From NCBI GenBank assembly GCA_903872875.1, contig CAIQMJ010001107.1:1-6725 (forward strand): a stretch of DNA of 6,725 bases, read 5' to 3'. The stretch comes from an uncultured Variovorax sp. Lineage in GTDB: Bacteria > Pseudomonadota > Gammaproteobacteria > Burkholderiales > Burkholderiaceae_C. The first letter of the stretch is position 1. Each line of letters starts with the position of its first letter. The notes beneath the pieces are model-generated. The model was not told where the DNA came from. It ran no database searches and saw only the letters and a list, made by a program, of their open reading frames with translations. Positions 1 to 6,705 of this stretch are shown in pieces. A program made the translations under genes and the position numbers.

Positions 1-3000
1 CGCGAACAGCTTGCGGATGGTGTCCCAGAAGCCGATGTAGGTGGCCGGGCAGCTGCGTGGCGTCTTGCCGATGGGCGTCTGATCGACCTCGAGCACGCGG
101 TCGATGGTCTCGTAGCCGTCGACGCCGCGGCAGCCGCTCCACGCCGGCCGCTTGCCCGCCGCATCGTTGTCGCGGCCGGCCTTGGTCATGCGCTGGACCA
201 CGATCGCCTGCACGTTGGCCAGCAGCACGTCGCGCGCCAGCGTCGACTTGCCCGAGCCGCTCACGCCGGTGATCGCGACCAGGCGATGCAGCGGCAGCGT
301 CGCCGTCACGTCCTGCAGGTTGTGCAGGTCGGCGCCGCGCACGGTGAGCCAGTCGGGTGCGTCGGGCTCGGGCATCGGGACGAGCCTGCGCGCCTGCAGC
401 GGATGCCGGATCGCATCGCGCAGATAGCGCCCGGTCTGCGAATCGCCAGCCGCCTCGATGTCCGCCACCGTGCCTTCGGCGACCAGCCGGCCGCCGCGCT
501 TGCCCGCGCTCGGGCCGATGTCGATGATGTGGTCGGCCCGGCGGATGGTGTCCTCGTCGTGCTCGACCACCACCAGCGTGTTGCCCTTTTCGCCCAGCTT
601 GTGCAGCGCGTTGAGCAGGATGCGGTTGTCGCGCGCATGCAGCCCGATGGTCGGCTCGTCGAGCACGTAGCAAACGCCCTGCAGGTTGCTGCCGAGCTGC
701 GCCGCGAGCCGGATGCGCTGGGCCTCGCCGCCCGACAGCGTCGGCGCGCCGCGATCCAGCGTGAGGTAGCCGAGGCCGACCTCTTCGAGGAACTCGAGAC
801 GGCTCTTGATTTCGGGCACCAGGTCGCGTGCGATCTCCGCCTCGCGGCCGACCAGCGCCAGGCCTTCGAACCACTGGCGGATGTCGGTGACGCTCATGCG
901 CGCGATCTCGGCGATGCCGATTCCGCCGCTGCCGTACGGCCCCGAGCCGGCCGAGCCGAATGCGCCGGCCGGCGTCTGCGGATGGGCCGAAGCGGCGAAG
1001 CTCACGGCGCGCGCGGTCGCGTTGAGCCGCGTGCCTTCGCAGGTCGGACACACCGCGTCGCCGACATCCTCGGCCTCGGGCTCGGCAAAGGTCTGTTCAC
1101 GCCCCTTCTGGTCGTCAGCCAGCACCGAGTCGTCGTAGACCTTTCGCTGGTCCTTGGTCAGCTTGACGCCGGTGCCCACGCAGTCGGGGCACCAGCCGTG
1201 CTTGCTGTTGTAGCTGAACAGGCGCGGGTCGAGTTCGGCATAGCTGGTGCTGCAGATCGGGCAGGCGCGCAGCGTAGAGAACACCTGCGTGCGACCGATG
1301 CCCGCGGTCGGCTGGCCGGCGGCCATCGCTTCCTTCAGGCCGTCCAGCTCGCTCATCACGTGCACCACGCCCTTGCCATGTTCCAGTGCCTTGGTCAGCG
1401 ACGCGCGCAGCAGCGGCTCGTTCTCGGCCGACACGTCGAGGCTCGCCACCGGCAGCTCGATGCTGTGTTCCTTGAAGCGGTCGAGCCGCGGGAAGTTGGT
1501 GGTCGGCAGGAAGCCGTCGTCCACCCGCAGGTGCGTGAAGCCGCGCGGACGCGCCCAGTCGGCCAGCTCGGTGTAGACGCCCTTGCGGTTGCTCACCAGC
1601 GGTGCCAGCAGGCCGATGTGCCGGCCCTTGAAGTTGCGCAGCAGTTGCGCCGCGATGCTGTCGGGCGTCTGCGGCTGCACGGCGGCGCCGTCGTGGATGC
1701 AGTGCTGCGTGCCGAGCTTGACGTAGAGCAGCCGCAGGAAGTGCCAGACCTCGGTCGTGGTGCCGACCGTGCTCTTGCGCCCGCCGCGCGACAGCCGTTG
1801 CTCGATCGCCACCGTCGGCGGAATGCCGTAGACCGCGTCGACCTCGGGCCGGCCCGCGGGCTGCACGATGCTGCGCGCATAGGCGTTGAGCGATTCGAGG
1901 TAGCGCCGCTGCCCTTCGTTGAACAGGATGTCGAAGGCCAGCGTCGACTTGCCCGATCCGCTCACGCCGGTGACCACGCTGAACTTGCCGCGCGGTATGT
2001 CGACGCTCAGGTTCTTCAGGTTGTGCTCGCGCGCATTGACGATCTGGATCGCGTCGCGGCCCATCGCGGGCAGCGTGCGCGGCTGCGGCTCGCGTACCGC
2101 ATGGCGCGACGGGCCGAGCGCGAGCTCGTAGTCGCGCAGCGCCGCGCCGGTGGCGGTGCCGCTCATCTCGCGCACGTGCTCGGGCGTGCCGACCGCGACC
2201 ACCTGGCCACCGCCGTCGCCGCCTTCCGGGCCAAGGTCGATCAACCAGTCGCTCGCGCGGATCACGTCGAGGTTGTGCTCGATGACGACCAGCGAATGGC
2301 CGGCATCGAGCAGCTTGCGCAGCGCGCGCATGAGGCGCGCGATGTCGTCGAAGTGCAGGCCGGTGGTCGGCTCGTCGAACAGGAACAGCGTTCCCTTGCG
2401 CGCCACCGACTGCCGGCTCGCGGTGCCGTTCTTCGCGGCCTCGGCCAGGAAGCCCGCGAGCTTCAGCCGCTGCGCCTCGCCACCCGACAGCGTCGGAACA
2501 GGCTGGCCGAGCTTCACGTAGTCGAGGCCGACGTCGACGATCGGCTGCAGCACGCGCACCACGTCACGATCGCCGGAGAACATCGCCGCGGCCTCGGCCA
2601 CGGTCAGGTCGAGCACGTCGGCCACGTTGAGCATCCGGCCGCCGCGTTCGATCTTCACCTCGAGGATCTCGGGCCGGTAGCGCTGGCCGTCGCAGTCGGG
2701 ACAGCGCAGGTAGACGTCCGACAGGAACTGCATCTCGACATGCTCGAAGCCGGAGCCGCCGCAGGTCGGGCAGCGACCGTCGCCGCTGTTGAAGCTGAAC
2801 TTGCTCGCGGTGTAGCCGCGCTGCCGCGACAGCGCCGCGGTCGCGAAGATCTCGCGCACCGCGTCCCAGGCGCCGACATAGCTGGCCGGGTTGGAGCGCG
2901 CGGTCTTGCCGATCGGCGACTGGTCGACGAACACGACGTCGCTCAGGTGGTCGGCGCCGAGCAGCCGGTCGTGCAGGCCCGGCGACTCGGTCGCCTTGCC

Positions 3001-5130
3001 GAAGTGCCGCATCAGCGCGGGCGCCAGCACGTCCTGCACCAGCGTCGACTTGCCGGAGCCGCTGACGCCGGTCACGACGACCAGGCGCTGCAGCGGGAAG
3101 TCGACCGTCACGTCCTGCAGGTTGTGCTCGCGCGCGCCTTCGAGGATCAGCCGCGGCGTCGCGTCGGTCACGGCGCGCTTGAAACCCATGCCGATCTGCT
3201 TGCGGCCGCCGAGGTAGTCGCCGGTGAGCGTCGCGGCGTTGCGCAGTTCGTCGGTCGTGCCGTCGAACACGATCTGCCCGCCGCGGATGCCGGGGCCCGG
3301 GCCCATGTCGATCACGCGGTCGGCGGCCAGCATCACGGCCGGATCGTGCTCGACCACGACCAGCGTGTTGCCCGCATCGCGCAGGCGCAGCATGGCCTGC
3401 GTGATCCGGTCCATGTCGCGCGGATGCAGGCCGATGCTGGGCTCGTCGAGCACGAACAGCGTGTTGACCAGCGAGGTACCAAGCGCGGTCGTGAGGTTGA
3501 TGCGCTGCACCTCGCCGCCGCTCAGCGTGCGACTCTGGCGGTCCAGCGTGAGGTAGCCGATGCCGACGTCGTGCAGGTAGCGCAGGCGGGTGGTGATTTC
3601 TTCGAAGAGGAGCTTGAGCGCTTGGGTGTCGCCGGCATTCGCTGCAGCCGGAAGACCCTCACCACTGCCCTCTCCCACAAGCGGAAGAGGGAGTAATTCC
3701 GATGCCTGTGCGACCTGTGGTGCGGGCTGCTGCAAATCGAAGAACCGCCGCAGCCGCTCGATCGGCAACATCATCAGGTCATGCAGGCACAGTCCGGGCA
3801 ACGCCTCCAGCTGCTCGCGCGACCATTTCACGCCGACCGGCATGAAGCGCTTCGACGGCGCCAGCACCGCGTCCGCGTCGGCCTTGCTGCCGATGCGCCA
3901 CAGCAGGCTGTCGAGCTTGAGCCGCGCGCCGGCGCAGGTCGGGCACGGCGTGTAGCTGCGGTATTTCGACAACAGCACGCGGATGTGCATCTTGTAGGCC
4001 TTGCTCTCCAGATAGCCGAAGAAGCGCCGGACGCCATACCACTGCTGGTTCCATTTGCCGTTCCAGTTGGGCGAGCCTTCGATCACCCAGTGCTGCTGCT
4101 CCGCCGTGAGCTTGGCCCAGGGCGTGTCGCGCGGTATGCCGGCCGTCTCGGCGTGGCGCATCAGATCGTCCTGCGCTTCCTTCCACGCCGGGGTCTGGAT
4201 CGTCTTGATCGCACCCGCGCGCAGCGTGAGCTTGTCATTCGGGATCACGAGGCCGAAGTCGACGCCGATCACCCGCCCGAAGCCGCGGCAGGTCTCGCAG
4301 GCGCCGACCGCCGAGTTGAACGAGAACATCGACGGGAGCGGGTCGCTGTAGCGGATGTCGCTTTCCGGGCAGTGCAGACCGGTGGAAAACTTCCAGACCG
4401 TGGGTTCCGCGTCCTCCTCCGCCGGTACCGCATAGACGGTGAGCCGGCCGACGCCGCGCTTGAGCCCGGTCTCGATCGCCTCCAGCACCCGCACGCGCTC
4501 GGCGCCCGCGAGACGGAAGCGGTCGGCCACCACGTCGAGCACCTTGCGGGGACCGGTCGGCGTCGCGACCTCGCGTTCGGCCTGCACGCGCGTGAAGCCA
4601 CTGGCCGACAACCACTGCGTGACTTCGTCCGGCGTGGTGCTGGCCGGCAACTCCACGGGAAAGGTCACGACGATGCGCGGGTCCCCTGCCGCAGCGGCAC
4701 GCTCCATCAGCGTCGCGTAAATGGTGTCGGGCGAATCGTGACGCACCGGCAGCGCCGTGTCGCGGTCGAACAGACGGGCTGCGCGCGCATAGAGCAGCTT
4801 CAGATGGTCGTTGAGCTCGGTCATCGTTCCGACCGTGGAGCGCGAGGAGCGCACCGGGTTGGTCTGGTCGATGGCGATCGCGGGCGGCACGCCTTCGACC
4901 TTGTCGACCGCCGGCTTGTCCATGCGGTCGAGGAACTGGCGCGCATAGGCCGAAAAGGTCTCGACGTAGCGCCGCTGGCCTTCGGCATAGAGAGTGTCGA
5001 ACACCAGGCTCGACTTGCCGGAGCCGCTGGGCCCGGTGACCACTGTCATCTCGCCGGTGCGGATGTCGAGATCGATGTTCTGGAGGTTGTGCTGGCGTGC
5101 GCCGCGAATCCGGATGGAGCCCTGTGTCAT
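1..5130 (-). CDS. uvrA: Tandem (double-length) UvrA excinuclease ABC ATPase, C terminus off-window
   Basis: UvrA is the damage-sensing ABC ATPase of nucleotide excision repair; it loads UvrB on lesions in the cytoplasm. The frame runs open from the ATG at 5130 to the window edge (1710 codons) and contains two UvrA units: copy 1 at about residues 1-1010 and copy 2 from about 1026. Walker A motifs lie at residues 33-41 (GPSGSGKSS), 688-696, 1055-1063 and 1622-1630 (all GVSGSGKST). LSGGE signatures lie at 536, 881 and 1465, and Walker B DEP at 562, 919 and 1491. Zinc-finger cysteine sets lie at 254/278/281 (Ser at 257), 787/790/810/813 and 1290/1293/1314/1317. A normal UvrA is about 940 residues, so roughly 250 residues (last zinc finger, signature and Walker B) should follow off-window. 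The ATG is preceded by a weak AAGG five bases away. A canonical single uvrA probably exists elsewhere in the genome (inference). Confidence 0.95.
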   Translation of the reverse strand, partial: MTQGSIRIRGARQHNLQNIDLDIRTGEMTVVTGPSGSGKSSLVFDTLYAEGQRRYVETFSAYARQFLDRMDKPAVDKVEGVPPAIAIDQTNPVRSSRSTVGTMTELNDHLKLLYARAARLFDRDTALPVRHDSPDTIYATLMERAAAAGDPRIVVTFPVELPASTTPDEVTQWLSASGFTRVQAEREVATPTGPRKVLDVVADRFRLAGAERVRVLEAIETGLKRGVGRLTVYAVPAEEDAEPTVWKFSTGLHCPESDIRYSDPLPSMFSFNSAVGACETCRGFGRVIGVDFGLVIPNDKLTLRAGAIKTIQTPAWKEAQDDLMRHAETAGIPRDTPWAKLTAEQQHWVIEGSPNWNGKWNQQWYGVRRFFGYLESKAYKMHIRVLLSKYRSYTPCPTCAGARLKLDSLLWRIGSKADADAVLAPSKRFMPVGVKWSREQLEALPGLCLHDLMMLPIERLRRFFDLQQPAPQVAQASELLPLPLVGEGSGEGLPAAANAGDTQALKLLFEEITTRLRYLHDVGIGYLTLDRQSRTLSGGEVQRINLTTALGTSLVNTLFVLDEPSIGLHPRDMDRITQAMLRLRDAGNTLVVVEHDPAVMLAADRVIDMGPGPGIRGGQIVFDGTTDELRNAATLTGDYLGGRKQIGMGFKRAVTDATPRLILEGAREHNLQDVTVDFPLQRLVVVTGVSGSGKSTLVQDVLAPALMRHFGKATESPGLHDRLLGADHLSDVVFVDQSPIGKTARSNPASYVGAWDAVREIFATAALSRQRGYTASKFSFNSGDGRCPTCGGSGFEHVEMQFLSDVYLRCPDCDGQRYRPEILEVKIERGGRMLNVADVLDLTVAEAAAMFSGDRDVVRVLQPIVDVGLDYVKLGQPVPTLSGGEAQRLKLAGFLAEAAKNGTASRQSVARKGTLFLFDEPTTGLHFDDIARLMRALRKLLDAGHSLVVIEHNLDVIRASDWLIDLGPEGGDGGGQVVAVGTPEHVREMSGTATGAALRDYELALGPSRHAVREPQPRTLPAMGRDAIQIVNAREHNLKNLSVDIPRGKFSVVTGVSGSGKSTLAFDILFNEGQRRYLESLNAYARSIVQPAGRPEVDAVYGIPPTVAIEQRLSRGGRKSTVGTTTEVWHFLRLLYVKLGTQHCIHDGAAVQPQTPDSIAAQLLRNFKGRHIGLLAPLVSNRKGVYTELADWARPRGFTHLRVDDGFLPTTNFPRLDRFKEHSIELPVASLDVSAENEPLLRASLTKALEHGKGVVHVMSELDGLKEAMAAGQPTAGIGRTQVFSTLRACPICSTSYAELDPRLFSYNSKHGWCPDCVGTGVKLTKDQRKVYDDSVLADDQKGREQTFAEPEAEDVGDAVCPTCEGTRLNATARAVSFAASAHPQTPAGAFGSAGSGPYGSGGIGIAEIARMSVTDIRQWFEGLALVGREAEIARDLVPEIKSRLEFLEEVGLGYLTLDRGAPTLSGGEAQRIRLAAQLGSNLQGVCYVLDEPTIGLHARDNRILLNALHKLGEKGNTLVVVEHDEDTIRRADHIIDIGPSAGKRGGRLVAEGTVADIEAAGDSQTGRYLRDAIRHPLQARRLVPMPEPDAPDWLTVRGADLHNLQDVTATLPLHRLVAITGVSGSGKSTLARDVLLANVQAIVVQRMTKAGRDNDAAGKRPAWSGCRGVDGYETIDRVLEVDQTPIGKTPRSCPATYIGFWDTIRKLFA
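3652..3696. repeat. Palindromic dispersed-type repeat inserted in frame in uvrA
   Basis: Inverted arms at 3668-3676 and 3683-3691 (8 of 9 pairs, mismatch 3674/3685) flank the six-base loop ACAAGC; a GAGGGTC-like flank follows on the minus strand (complement of 3654-3660). This is the layout of the GGGAGAGGG/CCCTCTCCC palindromic elements that are abundant between genes in Acidovorax, Variovorax and Xanthomonas. Read in the uvrA frame it gives residues 479-494, LLPLPLVGEGSGEGLP, the typical translation of this element. It sits in a poorly conserved loop before the first LSGGE signature, where an insertion can be tolerated. Family assignment is from memory of the pattern, not from a search. Confidence 0.75.
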
Positions 5131-5154
5131 GCGTGCCTTGGGGGTGGGGCAAAC

Positions 5155-5160
5155 ATTCTA
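5155..5160 (-). promoter_or_regulatory. Possible -10 element of uvrA (TAGAAT)
   Basis: On the minus strand TAGAAT (5 of 6 to TATAAT) lies 24 bases before the uvrA ATG. No good -35 hexamer is seen at 16-18 bases spacing, and no LexA-type CTGT-N8-ACAG operator is seen in 5131-5353. It is a weak, unconfirmed promoter call. Confidence 0.3.
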
Positions 5161-5170
5161 GGCACCGCTT

Positions 5171-5185
5171 CACGGCACCGCCGTG
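5171..5185. repeat. Perfect 6-bp inverted repeat with 3-base loop
   Basis: CACGGC-ACC-GCCGTG forms a perfect short palindrome at the place where the -35 region of the putative uvrA promoter would be. It could be an operator half-site pair or a small hairpin; nothing in the sequence identifies a binding protein. Confidence 0.35.
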
Positions 5186-5213
5186 GCAGGGTCTTGCGCG
5201 GCCGGCTGTCGGT

Positions 5214-5234
5214 CCGGCCCTACGGCCGGGCCGG
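5214..5234. repeat. GC-rich inverted repeat in the divergent intergenic region
   Basis: CCGGCCC (5214-5220) and GGGCCGG (5228-5234) are perfect complements around the loop TACGGCC. The octamer GGCCGGCT also occurs directly repeated at 5200-5207 and 5229-5236. No T tract follows on either strand, so this is not a standard terminator. It lies between the two divergent promoters and could be chance in GC-rich DNA. Confidence 0.3.
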
Positions 5235-5262
5235 CTCGGGCGGATGCCAAAACGATCCGGCC

Positions 5263-5324
5263 TTCGCCCGACAACCCATCCCTTCGCGTCGCCGGCCGAA
5301 GCCGGGAGGGAGCCTGCTTACGGT
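5263..5324 (+). promoter_or_regulatory. PIP box plus -10 element (HrpX/HrpB-type promoter)
   Basis: TTCGC at 5263-5267 and TTCGC at 5283-5287 are separated by exactly 15 bases, a perfect match to the plant-inducible-promoter box TTCGC-N15-TTCGC bound by AraC-type HrpX/HrpB regulators of group II hrp systems. The second half-site is followed after 31 bases by TACGGT (5319-5324), which fits the known -10 consensus YANNNT at 30-32 bases. Transcription should begin near 5331, leaving a leader of about 23 bases before the ATG at 5354. Both elements have the same orientation as the downstream gene. Confidence 0.85.
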
Positions 5325-5353
5325 GCGAGTCCCGAGATCAACCGGAAACACAC

Positions 5354-6499
5354 ATGACCCTGAAGACCACGCCATCGACCGGAACGCCCGCCGAGGCCAT
5401 CCGCCGGTCCGCGTCGCTGCCCGACCTGAATCGCAGCCCGGCCGCACGACCAGAGCCCGCAAGTCGACCTGCCGCATCTGCGAAGAACGGCCCCCTTGCA
5501 GGACTGCCGACGACCATCGAAGCCCTGCCAGCCGAAACGATGCACCAGATTTTCGATCACCTGGATTCCGCCGACGTCGGGCGCATGGGGAGCCTGAACC
5601 AGAGATTCAAGGGTCTGGCAGGCCAGGCGCTCCAGCACCGGGAGCCCGCCGAACAGGCCGCACAGGTCCGGTCGCCGAAGGACGTCAAGGACGTGATCGA
5701 CTCGCTGGTCAACGGTGCGCTGGATCACCCGCACATCGTGAGAAATGCGCTGCTGAAGCAGGCGGCGAACCTGCCCAGGGAGGAGCGCCCCGCAGCGCTG
5801 TCGCTGATCCTGGACCGTTGGGAAGGCGACTTCAGGCAGAGCGGGGCGCTGCGCGAGCAGGCCTGGCGTGTGCTTCAGATGGAACTGCCTCTTGCCAGCC
5901 CATTGCACCAGACGCTTCCCGGACGTCAACCGCTCCCCGAGGAAAGTGCGGCAGCAAGCCGACTCGACGAGCTTCACCCCGATTCCATCCACGACTACCT
6001 GAGCGCGGGATTCCGGACGTTGGCCATGAAACTGTCTGCGGCGGAGAACGGCAGCCCTGAGGACCACGACTGCAAGCTTCGCCTGACGATCGCATTGACG
6101 CGGCTCGGGCAGGAGCGCGAAGAGGCCATCGAAGACAGGGAAGTGGAATCCATGGCGGAAACGAAGGCCGCTTACCGGGCCGCACTGCTGGGCACGGCGC
6201 AGGGCCTGATCGACAACGCCTCGCCCGCGAACGGGGATTCGGGAGCACATCTGCTCCAGGACAGTTTCGCCGGCCTGCAGCCCGACGAAAAGGCTTTGCT
6301 GCTTGCCGGCCTCGTCCAGAAGGTCAACCAGGCTGCACCGGAACGCCGGGAGGTCGCGCTGACGATCCTGCTGGACCTGGTCGGCCAGATGCCACAGGAC
6401 GAACAGGCGCTGCACGCCAGGCAGATCGATGCCGCGGCGGCGAAAACACCGGGCGGCCCGGCACTGCTTGCCCAGCTCCGAAGCGGATCCGCGCCCTGA
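5354..6499 (+). CDS. Candidate type III effector with an F-box-like domain (381 aa)
   Basis: I do not recognise a named gene. Residues 1-50 are rich in Ser, Thr, Pro and Ala (29 of 50), have Leu at 3 and no acidic residue before 14, as in type III secretion signals; there is no Sec signal peptide or membrane segment. Residues 55-93 fit an F-box: IEALPAETMHQIFDHL, then D74, V75, R84-F85 and L88-A89. F-boxes bind SKP1 of eukaryotic SCF ubiquitin ligases and occur in bacterial effectors such as Ralstonia GALA proteins and Xanthomonas XopI. Residues 18-23 (RSASLP) and 24-29 (DLNRSP) match 14-3-3 mode I and EAR patterns. The rest is helical with Pro-charged-AL repeats at 140-153 and 308-358, not leucine-rich repeats. 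The ATG at 5354 was chosen because the upstream in-frame ATG at 5183 precedes the PIP box; GGA at 5344-5346 is a weak ribosome site. Sampled GC is near 60%, against 68% in uvrA. Effector status is inference. Confidence 0.85.
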   Translation: MTLKTTPSTGTPAEAIRRSASLPDLNRSPAARPEPASRPAASAKNGPLAGLPTTIEALPAETMHQIFDHLDSADVGRMGSLNQRFKGLAGQALQHREPAEQAAQVRSPKDVKDVIDSLVNGALDHPHIVRNALLKQAANLPREERPAALSLILDRWEGDFRQSGALREQAWRVLQMELPLASPLHQTLPGRQPLPEESAAASRLDELHPDSIHDYLSAGFRTLAMKLSAAENGSPEDHDCKLRLTIALTRLGQEREEAIEDREVESMAETKAAYRAALLGTAQGLIDNASPANGDSGAHLLQDSFAGLQPDEKALLLAGLVQKVNQAAPERREVALTILLDLVGQMPQDEQALHARQIDAAAAKTPGGPALLAQLRSGSAP

Positions 6500-6510
6500 C
6501 GGGCGCGATC
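6486..6510. terminator. Hairpin over the effector stop codon, terminator-like without T tract
   Basis: A seven-pair perfect stem, 6490-6496 with 6501-6507, has the loop TGAC that contains the TGA stop codon; three further pairs (6486-6488 with 6508-6510) follow a one-base bulge. It fills the narrow convergent gap between this gene and the small minus-strand gene. No run of T follows in either direction, so intrinsic termination is doubtful. Confidence 0.35.
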
Positions 6511-6523
6511 ACGCGGCCCGGCG

Positions 6524-6673
6524 TCATTTCGGCGCGCTGGCCGCCGGCTCCGGCGCATGCAGCGCGTCCGCCCCGTGCTTCTCGCCGCCCATGTCGACCT
6601 TGTCGCCGGCTTTCATGATCACGAACAGGGCAAGGGCGGCGAAAAGAACGAAGCCGATGGCGATTTTCCACAT
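6524..6673 (-). CDS. Small single-pass membrane protein (49 aa), function unknown
   Basis: The protein starts MWKIAIGFVLFAALALFVIM: one hydrophobic segment at residues 4-20 right after a short N terminus, so it is either an uncleaved membrane anchor or a signal anchor. A charged stretch KAGDKVDMGGEKHG follows at 21-34, then an Ala/Pro-rich tail ending at Lys49. AGGAGA (6682-6687 on the complement) lies eight bases before the ATG and is a strong ribosome binding site, which supports a real gene despite the small size. The tail is most likely periplasmic if the usual charge rule does not hold it in the cytoplasm. Similar short 'GDKVDM-GEKHG' proteins are, as far as I recall, common as hypothetical proteins in Comamonadaceae. 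It converges on the effector gene with 24 bases between stop codons. No function can be assigned. Confidence 0.8.
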   Translation of the reverse strand: MWKIAIGFVLFAALALFVIMKAGDKVDMGGEKHGADALHAPEPAASAPK

Positions 6674-6705
6674 GCGAGAAGTCTCCTGGTTGTAAAGCGG
6701 TTCAA

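Noticed and set aside
286..3696. Very long plus-strand open frame of 1136 codons
   Set aside because: It is antisense to the intact uvrA frame, has an Arg/Ala/His-rich composition without domains, and exists because high-GC DNA rarely makes stops in the shadow frame.
4235..5173. Minus-strand open frame of 312 codons starting upstream of uvrA
   Set aside because: It overlaps the N-terminal part of uvrA in another frame, and the uvrA frame there has clear ABC motifs; this one has none.
5183..5353. 57-codon N-terminal extension of the effector from the ATG at 5183
   Set aside because: The PIP box and -10 element lie inside this stretch, so the hrp-type transcript would not contain it; the extension is Gly/Arg/Ala low-complexity sequence with a GC hairpin.
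5131..5353. LexA (SOS) operator for uvrA
   Set aside because: No CTGT-N8-ACAG-like palindrome was found; the palindromes present do not resemble LexA sites.
3781..6060. Plus-strand open frame of 759 codons running from inside uvrA into the effector
   Set aside because: It is antisense to uvrA, crosses the intergenic promoter region, then overlaps the effector out of frame; no domain is visible.
5318..6415. Minus-strand open frame of 365 codons antisense to the effector
   Set aside because: No ribosome site or recognisable domain; the plus-strand frame has the F-box, promoter and sensible amino acid composition.
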